Made by a program: the position numbers and the translations under genes. The notes under the pieces are model-generated. The model saw only the letters and a list, made by a program, of their open reading frames with translations. It had not been told where the DNA came from and made no database searches. A stretch of DNA of 64,000 bases from Luteirhabdus pelagi. Lineage in GTDB: Bacteria; Bacteroidota; Bacteroidia; Flavobacteriales; Flavobacteriaceae. Shown in pieces: positions 16,421 through 26,461 of this stretch. Numbering within the stretch: the stretch's first letter is position 1; every line of letters starts with the position of its first letter. Location: NCBI RefSeq assembly GCF_016827595.1, contig NZ_JAECMS010000005.1, forward strand, positions 281,672 to 345,671, read 5' to 3'.

Positions 16421-17113
16421 ATGGAGTATCTCTATCTCGGATTGAACCTCGGTTCTTTTCTGATTCCTTTTCTGTTCAGTTTTCACCCTAGGTTACAATT
16501 CCATAAAAAGTGGCGGTCGTTTTTCCCTGCGGTAATCATTATGATGCTGGTCTTTATACCATGGGATATCATATTTACTGCTGAAGTCTTTTGGGGCTTT
16601 AATGAAGACTATATTACGGGCCTCCATGTAGTAGGCTTACCAATTGAAGAATGGCTCTTCTTTATCTGTATTCCGTATGCCTGTATTTTTACCTACTACG
16701 CCCTACAGGAGCTTCTACCACAGTTGATGTTTTCAGAACGAATTACGTCAATTATTTGTGTTAGCTTATTTTCGGTATTAATAGTCACCCTATGGTACTT
16801 CTACGATCGTTGGTACACGCTTGTGAATTTTATATATGGGATGCTTGTGCTGGGTTGGGTGTACAATTATGATAGGCGCTTACTGCAACGCTTTCTACCT
16901 TTCTTTTTGATTATTCAAATTCCCTTTTTTTTGGTGAATGGCATCCTTACCGGTACCGGGCTCCCCGAGCCTGTTGTATGGTATAACAATACCGAAAACT
17001 TAGGAATACGAATGATTACAATTCCAATTGAAGACGTAATCTATAATCTAGGGATGCTATTGACAGTTTTATTCTTTACTGAAAAACTGGAAAAGCGACA
17101 TCAGAATAGTTGA
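16421..17113 (+). CDS. crtY: Lycopene cyclase, fused CrtYc-CrtYd type
   Basis: Cyclises both ends of lycopene to beta-carotene. This is the membrane-type cyclase related to actinobacterial CrtYcYd, archaeal CrtYcd and fungal CarRP, not the soluble FAD-type CrtY. The 230 residues form six to seven helices with two copies of the family motif: LPIEEWLFF near residue 75 and IPIEDVIYN near residue 204, showing that both halves are fused in one chain. It is the last gene of the crt operon; one base separates it from the convergent thioredoxin-like gene. Confidence 0.93.
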   Translation: MEYLYLGLNLGSFLIPFLFSFHPRLQFHKKWRSFFPAVIIMMLVFIPWDIIFTAEVFWGFNEDYITGLHVVGLPIEEWLFFICIPYACIFTYYALQELLPQLMFSERITSIICVSLFSVLIVTLWYFYDRWYTLVNFIYGMLVLGWVYNYDRRLLQRFLPFFLIIQIPFFLVNGILTGTGLPEPVVWYNNTENLGIRMITIPIEDVIYNLGMLLTVLFFTEKLEKRHQNS

Positions 17114-17114
17114 A

Positions 17115-17675
17115 CTAATCTTTAAGCAATTGCTTTACTATTTCATGGGTACGATCGCTATTCCAATCGGCTGCGCCAGTTTTGTTTACCACAATAGTTC
17201 CTTCTTTTGAAATAATGAATGTCGTAGGAAGCGATGTAACCTGTAACGGCTTTGGCGCCTGATACTTTTGAAAATATATTGGAAGATTGTATTTATTGCT
17301 ATCCATAAATTTTGCCACCACTTCAGGCTCCTCCGAGGTCACAAAATAAAATTTCACCCTACTTCCATAGGTATCGTACAGCGATTGAAAGGAGGGCATC
17401 TCTGCCACACAGGGAGGACACCAAGTAGCCCAAAAATTGAGCACTACCACCTCACCTTTTGCCTCTTCAAACTGAACATGGGAACCTTTACTATCCTCAA
17501 GCTGCCAGCGATATTCTTCAACTGTTGTTCGCTCTTCCTCTGAGAGTTCAGAGGGACTAAAAGACAGCAGTCGCTGAATGGGAACCTGTATTAGCATTCT
17601 AGTCTGAGGAATCAGTAATAATGCTAGCACTATGACAAATAATATGTTTCCCCAGTTTTTACGTATAAACTTCAT
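17115..17675 (-). CDS. TlpA-like membrane-anchored thioredoxin
   Basis: 186 residues with one N-terminal membrane anchor (NILFVIVLALLLIP) and a periplasmic thioredoxin domain with the redox motif FWATWCPPCVAEMP near residue 85 and the cis-proline region TSLPTTFIIS. TlpA/ResA-type proteins reduce disulfides in the periplasm, for example for cytochrome c maturation. It is convergent with the crt operon with a one-base gap, so it has nothing evident to do with carotenoids. Confidence 0.9.
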   Translation of the reverse strand: MKFIRKNWGNILFVIVLALLLIPQTRMLIQVPIQRLLSFSPSELSEEERTTVEEYRWQLEDSKGSHVQFEEAKGEVVVLNFWATWCPPCVAEMPSFQSLYDTYGSRVKFYFVTSEEPEVVAKFMDSNKYNLPIYFQKYQAPKPLQVTSLPTTFIISKEGTIVVNKTGAADWNSDRTHEIVKQLLKD

Positions 17676-17841
17676 ATCACAATATTATTGCGTTGATACC
17701 AAAATTGAAAGTGAAATATTTCAACCAAATAATCTTAATTTTATGTTAATAAATTGACATATTGAGAACTGTTAACTACTTTACGTATTCCAATCGCAGA
17801 TGTAGTATCCCCAATTCTACGCTACCCAAAATACCTACATT

Positions 17842-18510
17842 ATGAAATTGGTACAACTCATTCTTCTATTATTTTTTATTCCCGCTTGTGCGCAGGTTGG
17901 GATCAACACTAACAGTCCGACCGCTAGTTTGGATGTTAACGGCAACGTTCGGATTCGAACCGTAAATGAAACACCCCACCCGGAAATTGCCAAGGATTCG
18001 ATTTTGGTTATCGGACGTGACGGAACCGTGCAAAAAATAAAGGCCACCGAAATTATTGACAAAGCATTACCCTCCGTTGTCAAAGGAACATTTGGAGCCT
18101 CGTCGTCCATATCGCTTTCACTTCTCTCGGGAAACGCAACGCTTCCCTTTAACAATGAAGTATTCGACACAAACAATGAATTCAATACCAGCACCTATAC
18201 ATTTACAGCAAAAAATGAGGGTATTTATTCTATTGCTGTTCAAATCAAAACAAACGGTTCCATCGGTGTTGCCACCAATTTTGGAGTGGCCATCCTTCAT
18301 AATGGATCAATTGCCGTGCAGAACAGTTTCGCTAATGTTGGGATCCTGGGTATTAATGCTACGCCTCCCGTACGAGATGCCAGCACTCTTCTTCAACTAA
18401 ATGCAGGTGATACCATTCGATTTCAGATTTTAGGTAGTATAGCATTAGGGACAGTGAACATTCTTGGCGATGCTAGCAGCAGTCAGTTTTCAATTCACCA
18501 AATACGCTAA
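17842..18510 (+). CDS. Secreted protein with C1q/TNF-like C-terminal domain
   Basis: 222 residues: signal peptide MKLVQLILLLFFIPACAQ, a short segment VGINTNSPTASLDVNGNVRIRT of the kind found in fibre-like surface proteins, and a C-terminal jelly-roll pattern (FNTSTYTFTAKNEGIYSIAVQI, GVAILHNG, LLQLNAGDTIRFQI, SQFSIHQI) that resembles bacterial C1q-like domains. The cysteine at the cleavage region (ACAQ) leaves open a lipoprotein. It may trimerise at the cell surface. A possible promoter is TTG at 17754 with TACTTTAC at 17777. The function is not known. Confidence 0.75.
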   Translation: MKLVQLILLLFFIPACAQVGINTNSPTASLDVNGNVRIRTVNETPHPEIAKDSILVIGRDGTVQKIKATEIIDKALPSVVKGTFGASSSISLSLLSGNATLPFNNEVFDTNNEFNTSTYTFTAKNEGIYSIAVQIKTNGSIGVATNFGVAILHNGSIAVQNSFANVGILGINATPPVRDASTLLQLNAGDTIRFQILGSIALGTVNILGDASSSQFSIHQIR

Positions 18511-18524
18511 TCTCCATAGCTATT

Positions 18525-18555
18525 AAAAAAGGCTAGCGACAATGCTAGCCTTTTT
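18525..18555. terminator. Bidirectional intrinsic terminator
   Basis: Stem AAAAAAGGCTAGC/GCTAGCCTTTTT with a six-base loop between the convergent C1q-like and aconitase genes. Confidence 0.92.
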
Positions 18556-18574
18556 CTGTAGATACTATAATGAA

Positions 18575-20839
18575 TTACTGGTTTTGCTTCTTAATCAAGT
18601 TAAGGGCAGACCCTTCTCGGTACCACTTAATTTGCGCATCATTGTACGTATGATTTGCTTTGATGATATCCTTGCTTCCATCGGAATGCACTACTTCAAG
18701 GGTTAGTGGCTTTCCTTCCGAAAAGTCAGCTATATCCACAAAGTTAAAGGTATCATCCTCCTGAATTTTATCATAATCGGCTTCGTTGGCAAATGTCAAT
18801 GCCAGCATACCTTGCTTCTTCAAGTTTGTTTCGTGAATTCTGGCAAAAGACTTCACCAATACGGCAGCTACACCTAAATGACGTGGCTGCATGGCCGCAT
18901 GCTCACGTGAGGATCCTTCCCCGTAGTTATGATCGCCCACAACAATGGTTTTTATTCCTTTCTTCTTGTACTCACGCTGTACATCGGGAACTCCTCCATA
19001 TTCACCATCCAATTGATTTTTCACAAAATTGGTTTTCTTGTTGAAGGCATTTACGGCACCGATTAAGGTGTTGTTCGAAATATTATCCAAATGACCTCGG
19101 TAACGCAACCATGGACCTGCCATTGAAATATGGTCTGTAGTACACTTTCCAAACGCCTTGATCAACAATTTTACACCTTGAAGCTCTTCATCCTGGATAG
19201 GTTTAAAGGGCGTTAACAATTGAAGTCGCTCGCTATCGCTTGCCACTTTAACCTCAACACCACTTCCGTCTTCACGAGGCTCTAAATATCCATTGTCTTC
19301 TACTTCGAATCCTTTAGGAGGCAATTCAATTCCTCTTGGGATGTCCAGTTTCACTTCTTCACCATCTTCATTAATCAAGGTATCGTGAAGCGGATCGAAA
19401 TCCAATCGACCAGAAATGGCAATAGCTGCTACCATTTCAGGAGATCCTACAAAAGCGTGTGTATTCGGGTTTCCATCGGCACGTTTGGAGAAGTTACGAT
19501 TAAAGGAATGCACGATGGTATTCTTTTCATCGCCCATCATATCGCTTCTATCCCACTGTCCAATACAGGGTCCACAAGCATTTGTAAATACCGTTGCACC
19601 CAAATCTTCAAAAACCTTTAATAATCCGTCACGTTCCGCGGTATAGCGAATCTGTTCCGAACCAGGATTGATTCCGAAATCGGATTTCGGTTTTAATTTT
19701 TTATCGATAGCCTGTTGCGCAATGGAAGCCGCTCTTGTTAAATCCTCGTATGACGAGTTCGTACAAGAACCGATAAGTCCCCACTCAACTTTAATTGGCC
19801 AATCGTTTTCTTTTGCTTTTTTACCCAACTCGCCAACAGGTGTAGCAAGATCTGGAGTGAAGGGTCCGTTTAGGTGAGGACGCAATTCATCGAGATTAAT
19901 TTCGATTACTTGATCGAAATACTGTTCTGGGTTTTTATATACTTCAGGATCGCCTGTAAGGTGTTCCTTAATTTTGTTTGCTTCATCGGCTACTTCAGCG
20001 CGTTCGGTAGCTCTAAGGAAACGCTCCATGGCTTCGTCATAACCAAAGGTTGAAGTCGTCGCACCTATTTCAGCTCCCATATTACAGATTGTCCCTTTTC
20101 CAGTACAGGATAGGTTCTTCGCTCCAGGTCCGAAATATTCAACGATACAACCGGTACCTCCCTTTACGGTAAGTATATCGGCCACCTTCAAGATAACATC
20201 CTTAGAGGCCGTCCATCCATTAATATTCCCTGTCAATTTCACACCGATTAACTTCGGAAACTTCAATTCCCAAGGCATTCCTGCCATTACATCTACAGCA
20301 TCGGCTCCTCCAACTCCAATAGCCACCATTCCTAGTCCGCCCGCATTAACGGTATGACTATCGGTACCGATCATCATCCCACCAGGGAAGGCATAATTTT
20401 CAAGAACAACCTGGTGGATAATCCCAGCTCCAGGCTTCCAAAAACCGATACCATATTTATTGGAAACAGATTCTAGAAAATCAAATACTTCATGACTGGT
20501 TTCATTCGCCCGCTGCAAATCTTGTTTTGCACCTTGTTTTGCTTGAATAAGGTGGTCGCAATGAACCGTAGTTGGTACCGCGACTTTATCTTTTCCGGCT
20601 TGCATGAATTGTAGCAAAGCCATTTGTGCGGTAGCATCTTGACATGCAATTCTATCTGGGGCAAAATCGACATAATCCTTACCTCTTTCAAATTTCTGGG
20701 AAGGGGCTCCATCCCAAAGGTGACTGTAAAGAATTTTTTCTGAAAGAGTTAGTGGTTTCCCAGCGATTTCACGGGCTTTATCTACCCTTTCCGCCATTTG
20801 GGAATACACCTTCTTGATCATATCAATATCGAATGCCAT
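18575..20839 (-). CDS. Aconitate hydratase (mitochondrial-type)
   Basis: Citrate/isocitrate isomerase of the TCA cycle, 754 residues, with a [4Fe-4S] cluster. The cluster cysteines are in GSCTNSS and NACGPCIGQ, and the swivel domain contains [22 protein letters not shown]. Sequence and length are nearer to the eukaryotic mitochondrial enzyme branch than to E. coli AcnA or AcnB, which is usual in this phylum. It appears monocistronic: a -7 element lies about 30 bases before the start and a terminator shared with the convergent gene follows. Confidence 0.96.
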   Translation of the reverse strand: MAFDIDMIKKVYSQMAERVDKAREIAGKPLTLSEKILYSHLWDGAPSQKFERGKDYVDFAPDRIACQDATAQMALLQFMQAGKDKVAVPTTVHCDHLIQAKQGAKQDLQRANETSHEVFDFLESVSNKYGIGFWKPGAGIIHQVVLENYAFPGGMMIGTDSHTVNAGGLGMVAIGVGGADAVDVMAGMPWELKFPKLIGVKLTGNINGWTASKDVILKVADILTVKGGTGCIVEYFGPGAKNLSCTGKGTICNMGAEIGATTSTFGYDEAMERFLRATERAEVADEANKIKEHLTGDPEVYKNPEQYFDQVIEINLDELRPHLNGPFTPDLATPVGELGKKAKENDWPIKVEWGLIGSCTNSSYEDLTRAASIAQQAIDKKLKPKSDFGINPGSEQIRYTAERDGLLKVFEDLGATVFTNACGPCIGQWDRSDMMGDEKNTIVHSFNRNFSKRADGNPNTHAFVGSPEMVAAIAISGRLDFDPLHDTLINEDGEEVKLDIPRGIELPPKGFEVEDNGYLEPREDGSGVEVKVASDSERLQLLTPFKPIQDEELQGVKLLIKAFGKCTTDHISMAGPWLRYRGHLDNISNNTLIGAVNAFNKKTNFVKNQLDGEYGGVPDVQREYKKKGIKTIVVGDHNYGEGSSREHAAMQPRHLGVAAVLVKSFARIHETNLKKQGMLALTFANEADYDKIQEDDTFNFVDIADFSEGKPLTLEVVHSDGSKDIIKANHTYNDAQIKWYREGSALNLIKKQNQ

Positions 20840-20870
20840 AGTTGTCTAATTTTAATTTTTTGAAGTCTTG

Positions 20871-20878
20871 CAAAACTA
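20871..20878 (-). promoter_or_regulatory. -7 promoter element of the aconitase gene
   Basis: TAGTTTTG on the minus strand, matching TAnnTTTG, 32 bases before the ATG. No clear -33 TTTG was found at the right distance. Confidence 0.5.
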
Positions 20879-21063
20879 CAAAAATTCGACATGATTTAAA
20901 AATACACAACGTATTGGCTAAAAGAGTAGAAATAATTCATAAAAACCTAATATTTAATGAATTATTTTGTCAAATATCCAATTTTAAATAAAGAAAATTA
21001 TCGAATTAAAAATTTTAGGAAGTTCAACTTTGATTGGAAAGATTCTAAATTGAAGGTGAAGTA

Positions 21064-22017
21064 TTACAGAAGTTTCGCAATAATTGCTTCAAGGGTAAGT
21101 CCTTCTGCCTCGGCCTTATAATTTTTGATCATACGATGCCGTAGAATTCCTACTGCAACTTTCTGAACATCTTCTATATCGGGTGAAAATTTTCCATGTA
21201 ATGCTGCATGGGCTTTAGCACCTAAGATTAGATTCTGTGAAGCTCTGGGCCCTGCGCCCCAATCGATATATTTCTGAACGATTTCTGGAGCAGCTTGACT
21301 TTTTGGACGTGTTTTTCCCACTAATGTCACCGCATATTCGATAACATTATCGGCTACTGGGATTTTTCGAATAAGGTTTTGATATTCGAGAATCTCTTCT
21401 GCTGAAAACAGTGAATTAACCGTTGCCTGTTCTCCGGAAGTCGTGCTTTTTACCACATCTACCTCTTCGGTAAAAGATGGGTAGTCTAGCGTAATAGCAA
21501 ACATGAAACGGTCTAACTGCGCCTCTGGTAATGGATACGTTCCTTCTTGCTCAATTGGGTTTTGCGTTGCCAGTACGAAATATGGCTGATCTAATTTATA
21601 ATGATGCCCTGCTACTGTCACCGCTCGTTCTTGCATAGCTTCCAACAGTGCTGCCTGTGTTTTAGGCGGTGTTCGGTTAATCTCATCGGCCAAAATAATA
21701 TTCGCAAAGATAGGTCCCTTGATAAATTTAAACTCACGATTCTTATCCAGAATCTCAGAGCCAAGGATATCGCTTGGCATCAAATCGGGCGTAAATTGAA
21801 TTCTTTTAAATTGCAATCCGAGTGTCTGTGCAACCGTATTCACCAATAAGGTTTTTGCCAATCCCGGCACGCCGATTAAGAGCGCATGGCCACCAGAGAA
21901 AATAGACAGCAATACCTGTTCCACCACATCATCTTGACCGACGATCACTTTACTGATTTCGGTTCTAAGCGCTTTATATTTTTGGACCAGTTGTTCTACT
22001 GCTGCGACGTCGGACAT
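21064..22017 (-). CDS. MoxR family AAA+ ATPase
   Basis: 317 residues. Walker A is GVPGLAKTLL near residue 41, Walker B is IILADEINRTPPKTQAALLEAM, and sensor regions follow (LATQNPIEQEGTYPLPEAQLDRF). MoxR ATPases act as chaperones, often with DUF58 and von Willebrand A-domain proteins to mature cofactors or complexes. Those partners are not next to this copy; instead it is the last gene of the peptidyl-prolyl isomerase/SurA operon, 36 bases after surA. Confidence 0.93.
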   Translation of the reverse strand: MSDVAAVEQLVQKYKALRTEISKVIVGQDDVVEQVLLSIFSGGHALLIGVPGLAKTLLVNTVAQTLGLQFKRIQFTPDLMPSDILGSEILDKNREFKFIKGPIFANIILADEINRTPPKTQAALLEAMQERAVTVAGHHYKLDQPYFVLATQNPIEQEGTYPLPEAQLDRFMFAITLDYPSFTEEVDVVKSTTSGEQATVNSLFSAEEILEYQNLIRKIPVADNVIEYAVTLVGKTRPKSQAAPEIVQKYIDWGAGPRASQNLILGAKAHAALHGKFSPDIEDVQKVAVGILRHRMIKNYKAEAEGLTLEAIIAKLL

Positions 22018-22053
22018 AAATTTAAAATTTCTGAATTAGGGAAAGATACGATC

Positions 22054-23517
22054 TTAATTATTTTTAAGCCAATTGCTTGAAAATTCGCAAGTTTGGTAGT
22101 CTTCATTGACGTTTACATAAGTATCGCCAATCTTCTTATTTTGCCATTTTTCGATAGCGCGGACTTGCTTTTCCTTTAGGGCTAATTCCTTAATACGCTC
22201 GTAGTCTTCAGAGTAATCTGCGGTATGCTCTTTATACTTTCGGGTTACCGTCAATAATTTAAACATTTTGCGGCCTGTACGTCCCTCGTCGGTATAGACT
22301 TTAGACACTTCGTTCGCCTTTAAGTTGTAAATCTGCGCACTTAGTGCTGGATCCATTTTGGTAAGTTCAAAACGCGTATCGCCCGTAGTTGGATTAACCA
22401 ATTGCCCACCGTTGTTTCTCGTTTCATCTTCATCGGAATACTGCCGTGCCGCTTCTGCAAAGGAGAGCTCACCACTTTCTATTTTCTTACGAATATCTTC
22501 AATTTCAGATCGCGCAGCATCAATGGTAGTCTGTGAAACATCTGGGATTAGAAGCACGTGACGAACATCCAATTCCTGTCCACGGATTTTATCTACCATC
22601 AAGATGTGGAAGCCGAATTCTGTTTCGAAAGGTTCGCTAACCTCGCCTTCCTGCAGGGTGAAGGCAGTTTCAATAAACTCTTTGGCGAGCGGTGCATTTT
22701 TCTTTATTCCTTTATACAATCCGCCTTTACCTGCAGACCCGGGATCTTTAGAATATAGTACTGCCTTAGTTGCAAAACTAGCTCCATTTTCGACTACATC
22801 AATACGCATTTGACGAAGGCGATCTATTGTTTCTTGCCGTGCTTCTTCTGTAATTTCAGGTTTAATGACAATCTGTGCAACTTCGACTTCAGAACCGAAG
22901 ACAGGTCTTTCATCTTCAGGAATAGAATAGAAAAACTCTCGAACCTCTTCAGGTGTCACTTCCACTTCCTCTACAATAGTTCGCTGCATTTCACTAGCCA
23001 AACGTGTGGTTTTATTCACTTCAAATAGCTCACTTCGAAGTTGAGCCATATTTTCTTTTTTATAATACGCTACAACTTTTTCTTCGCTTCCCAGTTCGCT
23101 GACCATATATTCCATCTGCTGGTCGATCATCTGATTAATTTCAGCATCGGCGACAAAAACACTATCGATTTTGGCGTGATGGGCATACAATTTATCCTCC
23201 ATTAACTTTCCTATTAACTGACAGCGGGAAATTTCGTCGACAGGAAACCCTTGCTGTTTCAATTCTAAATAGCTTTTATCGATATCGCTATCTAAAATTA
23301 CATATTCGCCAACCACTGCGCTAACGCCTTCTGCCTTAAAACGTTTGAACGCCTTAACAGAGTCTTTTTTGGCCGATACAGTTTTCATTTCAGTTTCAGA
23401 CTCCTGAACAACTCCAGTACTGTCTACTGTAACGACATTTTGAGCTGTCAGACTGCTACCGACTATCAGGGCCGTAAACACTATTGCTTTACTTATAAAT
23501 TTCAAATGATTTATCAT
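22054..23517 (-). CDS. SurA-like peptidyl-prolyl isomerase
   Basis: Periplasmic chaperone/parvulin for outer-membrane proteins, about 487 residues. It has a signal peptide ending SSLTAQN, a SurA N-terminal helical domain, and two parvulin domains (EVEVAQIVIKPE...GSAGKGGLYKGI...FGFHILMVDKI and LDVRHVLLIPD...NNGGQLVNPTTGD). The frame also has an ATG three codons upstream at 23526. Either start overlaps the preceding lipoprotein gene by about 30-40 bases, which indicates tight coupling. Confidence 0.92.
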   Translation of the reverse strand: MINHLKFISKAIVFTALIVGSSLTAQNVVTVDSTGVVQESETEMKTVSAKKDSVKAFKRFKAEGVSAVVGEYVILDSDIDKSYLELKQQGFPVDEISRCQLIGKLMEDKLYAHHAKIDSVFVADAEINQMIDQQMEYMVSELGSEEKVVAYYKKENMAQLRSELFEVNKTTRLASEMQRTIVEEVEVTPEEVREFFYSIPEDERPVFGSEVEVAQIVIKPEITEEARQETIDRLRQMRIDVVENGASFATKAVLYSKDPGSAGKGGLYKGIKKNAPLAKEFIETAFTLQEGEVSEPFETEFGFHILMVDKIRGQELDVRHVLLIPDVSQTTIDAARSEIEDIRKKIESGELSFAEAARQYSDEDETRNNGGQLVNPTTGDTRFELTKMDPALSAQIYNLKANEVSKVYTDEGRTGRKMFKLLTVTRKYKEHTADYSEDYERIKELALKEKQVRAIEKWQNKKIGDTYVNVNEDYQTCEFSSNWLKNN

Positions 23518-24337
23518 TCCTTGCATCTCTCGTTAAATCTTTTTCAAGTTTTTTTATCAATTCCAGTTTTCGCTTATTCAATAAAACCTGTTCGATGGTG
23601 GGTTTTACATATGATAGTGGGGCAATATCGTTGGTATTCAAACGATCTTTAACATAAATCAAATATACCCCTAATGAATCTTGCAGTTGTTGAAAATTCG
23701 AAATATTTAGCATTTTGGCATTTTCATCTTTTAACACCGGCAATAATTCTTCCAATGCATTTTTCCGAACCCATGTAGAGTCGTTGAAATTATAGCGTGT
23801 AAACTGAATACTAATGGCATTCAAATCTTCTTGATCGCTTTCATTAAATCGCCTAAATTTTTCGACTGTTTTTCCCAAATTTGAAAAGGAAGGGGGCACT
23901 TGTAAATAACGTACCTTCAACAGCTCATCGTTAAGACGGAAATTTTGTTTGTTTTCCTCGTAAAATGACTGCAATTCATTTTCGCTTACGGAACTGTCCA
24001 ATTCTTGTGCCACAATTGCATTCTTATAGCCCTCCGTGTAAAGTTCCGTTTTATAATCCTTTAATAATCTATGATAATTCTCAAGTTGTTCATCGGGAAG
24101 GTTAATCAGCGCCTTGTCCATTAGCAAGCGTTGCGTTGCCCAGCGATTTATGTAATTGTTAACGATAATTGTACTATCTGTTTCGGAGGTGCCGGCAGGT
24201 ACAAGTCCTGAAAGATCTTCCCTGTATAAAAAGGTTTCGTTTACCCTGGCCACAGGTTCTCCTTCCGGCTCCTGTGTAAAATATTCGCAAGAAGCAACGG
24301 TAACGGCTACCCAAATCAGTACAAGAAACTTATTCAT
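23489..24337 (-). CDS. Lipoprotein related to parvulin/SurA chaperones
   Basis: 282 residues with lipobox VASC near residue 17. The sequence has the helical N- and C-terminal layout of SurA-type chaperones (VARVNETFLYREDLSGL, SENELQSFYEENKQNFRL, then a degenerate parvulin-like core ending LGVYLIYVKDRL) but no convincing parvulin active-site residues, so it may be a chaperone without isomerase activity. It lies between a parvulin gene and surA, overlapping the latter. A role in outer-membrane protein biogenesis is inferred from this position. Confidence 0.8.
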   Translation of the reverse strand: MNKFLVLIWVAVTVASCEYFTQEPEGEPVARVNETFLYREDLSGLVPAGTSETDSTIIVNNYINRWATQRLLMDKALINLPDEQLENYHRLLKDYKTELYTEGYKNAIVAQELDSSVSENELQSFYEENKQNFRLNDELLKVRYLQVPPSFSNLGKTVEKFRRFNESDQEDLNAISIQFTRYNFNDSTWVRKNALEELLPVLKDENAKMLNISNFQQLQDSLGVYLIYVKDRLNTNDIAPLSYVKPTIEQVLLNKRKLELIKKLEKDLTRDARNDKSFEIYK

Positions 24338-24343
24338 ATATTC

Positions 24344-26305
24344 TTAAGAATCCAATTCCTTTTTCACACGCTTTAGAGCTTTATTATTAATTTCTACGGT
24401 ATGTTTGCTTCGTAAATCTTCCATGAATTTTTGCTCAAGTTCCATTTGATAATCGCTCATAACTTTACCTCGAACCTTATCCAATGGGTTGAATCCTGCA
24501 GGTAAGATCTTCTTCACATTAACAACGATAAAGCTCCCATTCTGTTCATATATTTCAGAAACCCCCTCTTCAAATATGGTAGCGCTTGGAAGTTCCCGAT
24601 CACCTTTCTCAAAAACACCTTCAGAAAACACAGCATTTATAGTTCCATTGCTATTTATTGTTTCCTTAATCTGTCCGACGGTATTGCCACTTTGTAGCAT
24701 TTTAGCAATTCTTGAGGCAGATTGTTTATCTGTTGCTGTTGCGATTGTGGCTACCAATTGTTTTCCATGACGATAGTTGTCCTTATTTCGTTCATAAAAA
24801 TCTTCCAATCCAACGGAATCTTTTTTGGCTTTGTTCCAAATATTTTCCTCCATAAGATCGAATATCAATAAGCCATCTCGATATTCGCTAATCACCGCTG
24901 CATACTCTTCATTTTCCTCTTCCAGTCGATTTCTGAAATAATTCTTCAATTCCATGGTTTCAAACTCATCGTACATAGAAGTCAGTGCCGCTGTTTTCTT
25001 ATTCACACCCCTCATACGTTTTTGGCGCACGCTCATGTACTCTGCCAAGTCGCGATACTTTAGTGTTTTGTCTCCAATGGTAAAAAGTTTCGTTTCCAAT
25101 TTAGGTTCTTGGTCATTATACTTCCATTTTCTACGCAGGACTGAATCGGTCACAAACTCATTGAAAAAATCAAGATATCCATTGTGCAACTTGAATCCGT
25201 ATTTATCCTTTATTTTTTGGTTTACTGCTTGGGTAACCACTTTGTGCCGATTTCCATCGCGAACTTGTCGTTCTAGCTTAGCAAGTTCCTCTTCAAACGT
25301 AGGTTCTGGAATTTCTTGCTCGAAACGAATAATATGCCATCCGAACTCACTCTTAACAGGCTTTGAAATCTCTCCAGGCTCATTTAAACCGTAAGCTGCG
25401 TTTTCAAATTCTTCACTTCTAAGATCTCCTCTACCAAAAGGACGAAGTTTTCCGCCTTTAATTGCAGAATTTTTATCATCGGAAAATTGTTTGGCCAAAT
25501 TCTCGAAAGATTCACCTTGTTTCAACATGGTATAAATTTCCTCTGCCCTCTCCTTGGGATCGAAAGAGGCATCGCCGTTCTTATCAGAAATCATGATATG
25601 CGATACCATAATTTGCGAAACTTTCTCTCTTCGGTCATTAACCTTTAGGATATGGTATCCAAATTCGGTTCTAATAATATCCGACACTCCCCCTACTGGA
25701 GTTTCATAAGCGGCCGTTTCAAATGGGTATACCATAGTAAAAACGCCAAACCAGCCTAAATGTCCAGCAGTTTCGGAAGCATTTGGCTCTTCAGAATATT
25801 GTTTGGCCAGTTCATCGAACGGCTCTCCCGCCAATGCCTTTTCACGTACTTCCGTAATTTTTTTATAGGCTTTCAAGGTATCCTGTGGAAGATCGTCAAA
25901 AGCTGTGCGCACAAGAATATGATTGGCATTAATTTCCTCTTGACCTCTCTCATATGCTTCTCGAGCCAAGTCGGACGTTACTTTGTCTTCATAAATATAG
26001 TTCCGAGAAAGTTGCTCCTGATATTTTCGGAACTCACGACTGTAATTCTGTGTTTCATCCAAACCTTGCGCCCTCGCTTCGGTGGTTTTCAATTTATAGT
26101 CGATAAAAAGTTCCAAATAACCTTCAACGGTTTTCTGACTTTCGTCTTGTACTAGATCCAGATTCTTTTTATATACACGTTTGAATTCTTGTACAGAAAC
26201 CGGTTCGCCATCAATAGACAGCAACACATCTTTTTTCTTTATTTGGCCAAAAGCCGTAGCACTAACGGCTAAAACAAATAGAAAAGCTATTTTACTCTTA
26301 AGCAT
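24344..26305 (-). CDS. Tandem-parvulin peptidyl-prolyl isomerase
   Basis: 653 residues: signal peptide ending SATAFGQ, SurA-type helical region, then two PpiC-type parvulin domains in tandem at about 125-225 (EINANHILVRTAF, TAGHLGWFGVFTMVYPFE, FGYHILKVNDRR) and 230-335 (QIMVSHIMISDKNG, KGGKLRPFGRG, FGWHIIRFEQ). A long C-terminal half has a third, degenerate isomerase-like segment (FYERNKDNYRHG). It is the first gene of a four-gene operon with a parvulin-like lipoprotein, SurA and a MoxR ATPase. It probably assists folding of outer-membrane proteins in the periplasm. Confidence 0.92.
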   Translation of the reverse strand: MLKSKIAFLFVLAVSATAFGQIKKKDVLLSIDGEPVSVQEFKRVYKKNLDLVQDESQKTVEGYLELFIDYKLKTTEARAQGLDETQNYSREFRKYQEQLSRNYIYEDKVTSDLAREAYERGQEEINANHILVRTAFDDLPQDTLKAYKKITEVREKALAGEPFDELAKQYSEEPNASETAGHLGWFGVFTMVYPFETAAYETPVGGVSDIIRTEFGYHILKVNDRREKVSQIMVSHIMISDKNGDASFDPKERAEEIYTMLKQGESFENLAKQFSDDKNSAIKGGKLRPFGRGDLRSEEFENAAYGLNEPGEISKPVKSEFGWHIIRFEQEIPEPTFEEELAKLERQVRDGNRHKVVTQAVNQKIKDKYGFKLHNGYLDFFNEFVTDSVLRRKWKYNDQEPKLETKLFTIGDKTLKYRDLAEYMSVRQKRMRGVNKKTAALTSMYDEFETMELKNYFRNRLEEENEEYAAVISEYRDGLLIFDLMEENIWNKAKKDSVGLEDFYERNKDNYRHGKQLVATIATATDKQSASRIAKMLQSGNTVGQIKETINSNGTINAVFSEGVFEKGDRELPSATIFEEGVSEIYEQNGSFIVVNVKKILPAGFNPLDKVRGKVMSDYQMELEQKFMEDLRSKHTVEINNKALKRVKKELDS

Positions 26306-26337
26306 AGGTGAACGTATTTATTATTGTTGAAGCCCCG

Positions 26338-26367
26338 CAAAAATATAAAAAAGGCATGGTTACGCAA
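26338..26367 (-). promoter_or_regulatory. Promoter of the isomerase/SurA/MoxR operon
   Basis: Minus-strand TTG (26365-26367), 19-base spacer, then TATTTTTG (26338-26345), 33 bases before the ATG. Confidence 0.6.
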
Positions 26368-26461
26368 GGCTGTGCTATAACGAATCGTCTCTATTTTTCG
26401 TATTGAAAACTTAGTCGAAGTAGAAAAATTGTATCTTTCCCAATTATCAACTCGCATTATT

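Noticed and set aside
20840..21063. AT-rich spacer between aconitase and MoxR genes as a possible origin or small RNA
   Set aside because: Only a promoter-like -7 element is visible; no DnaA boxes, hairpin or conserved element could be supported.
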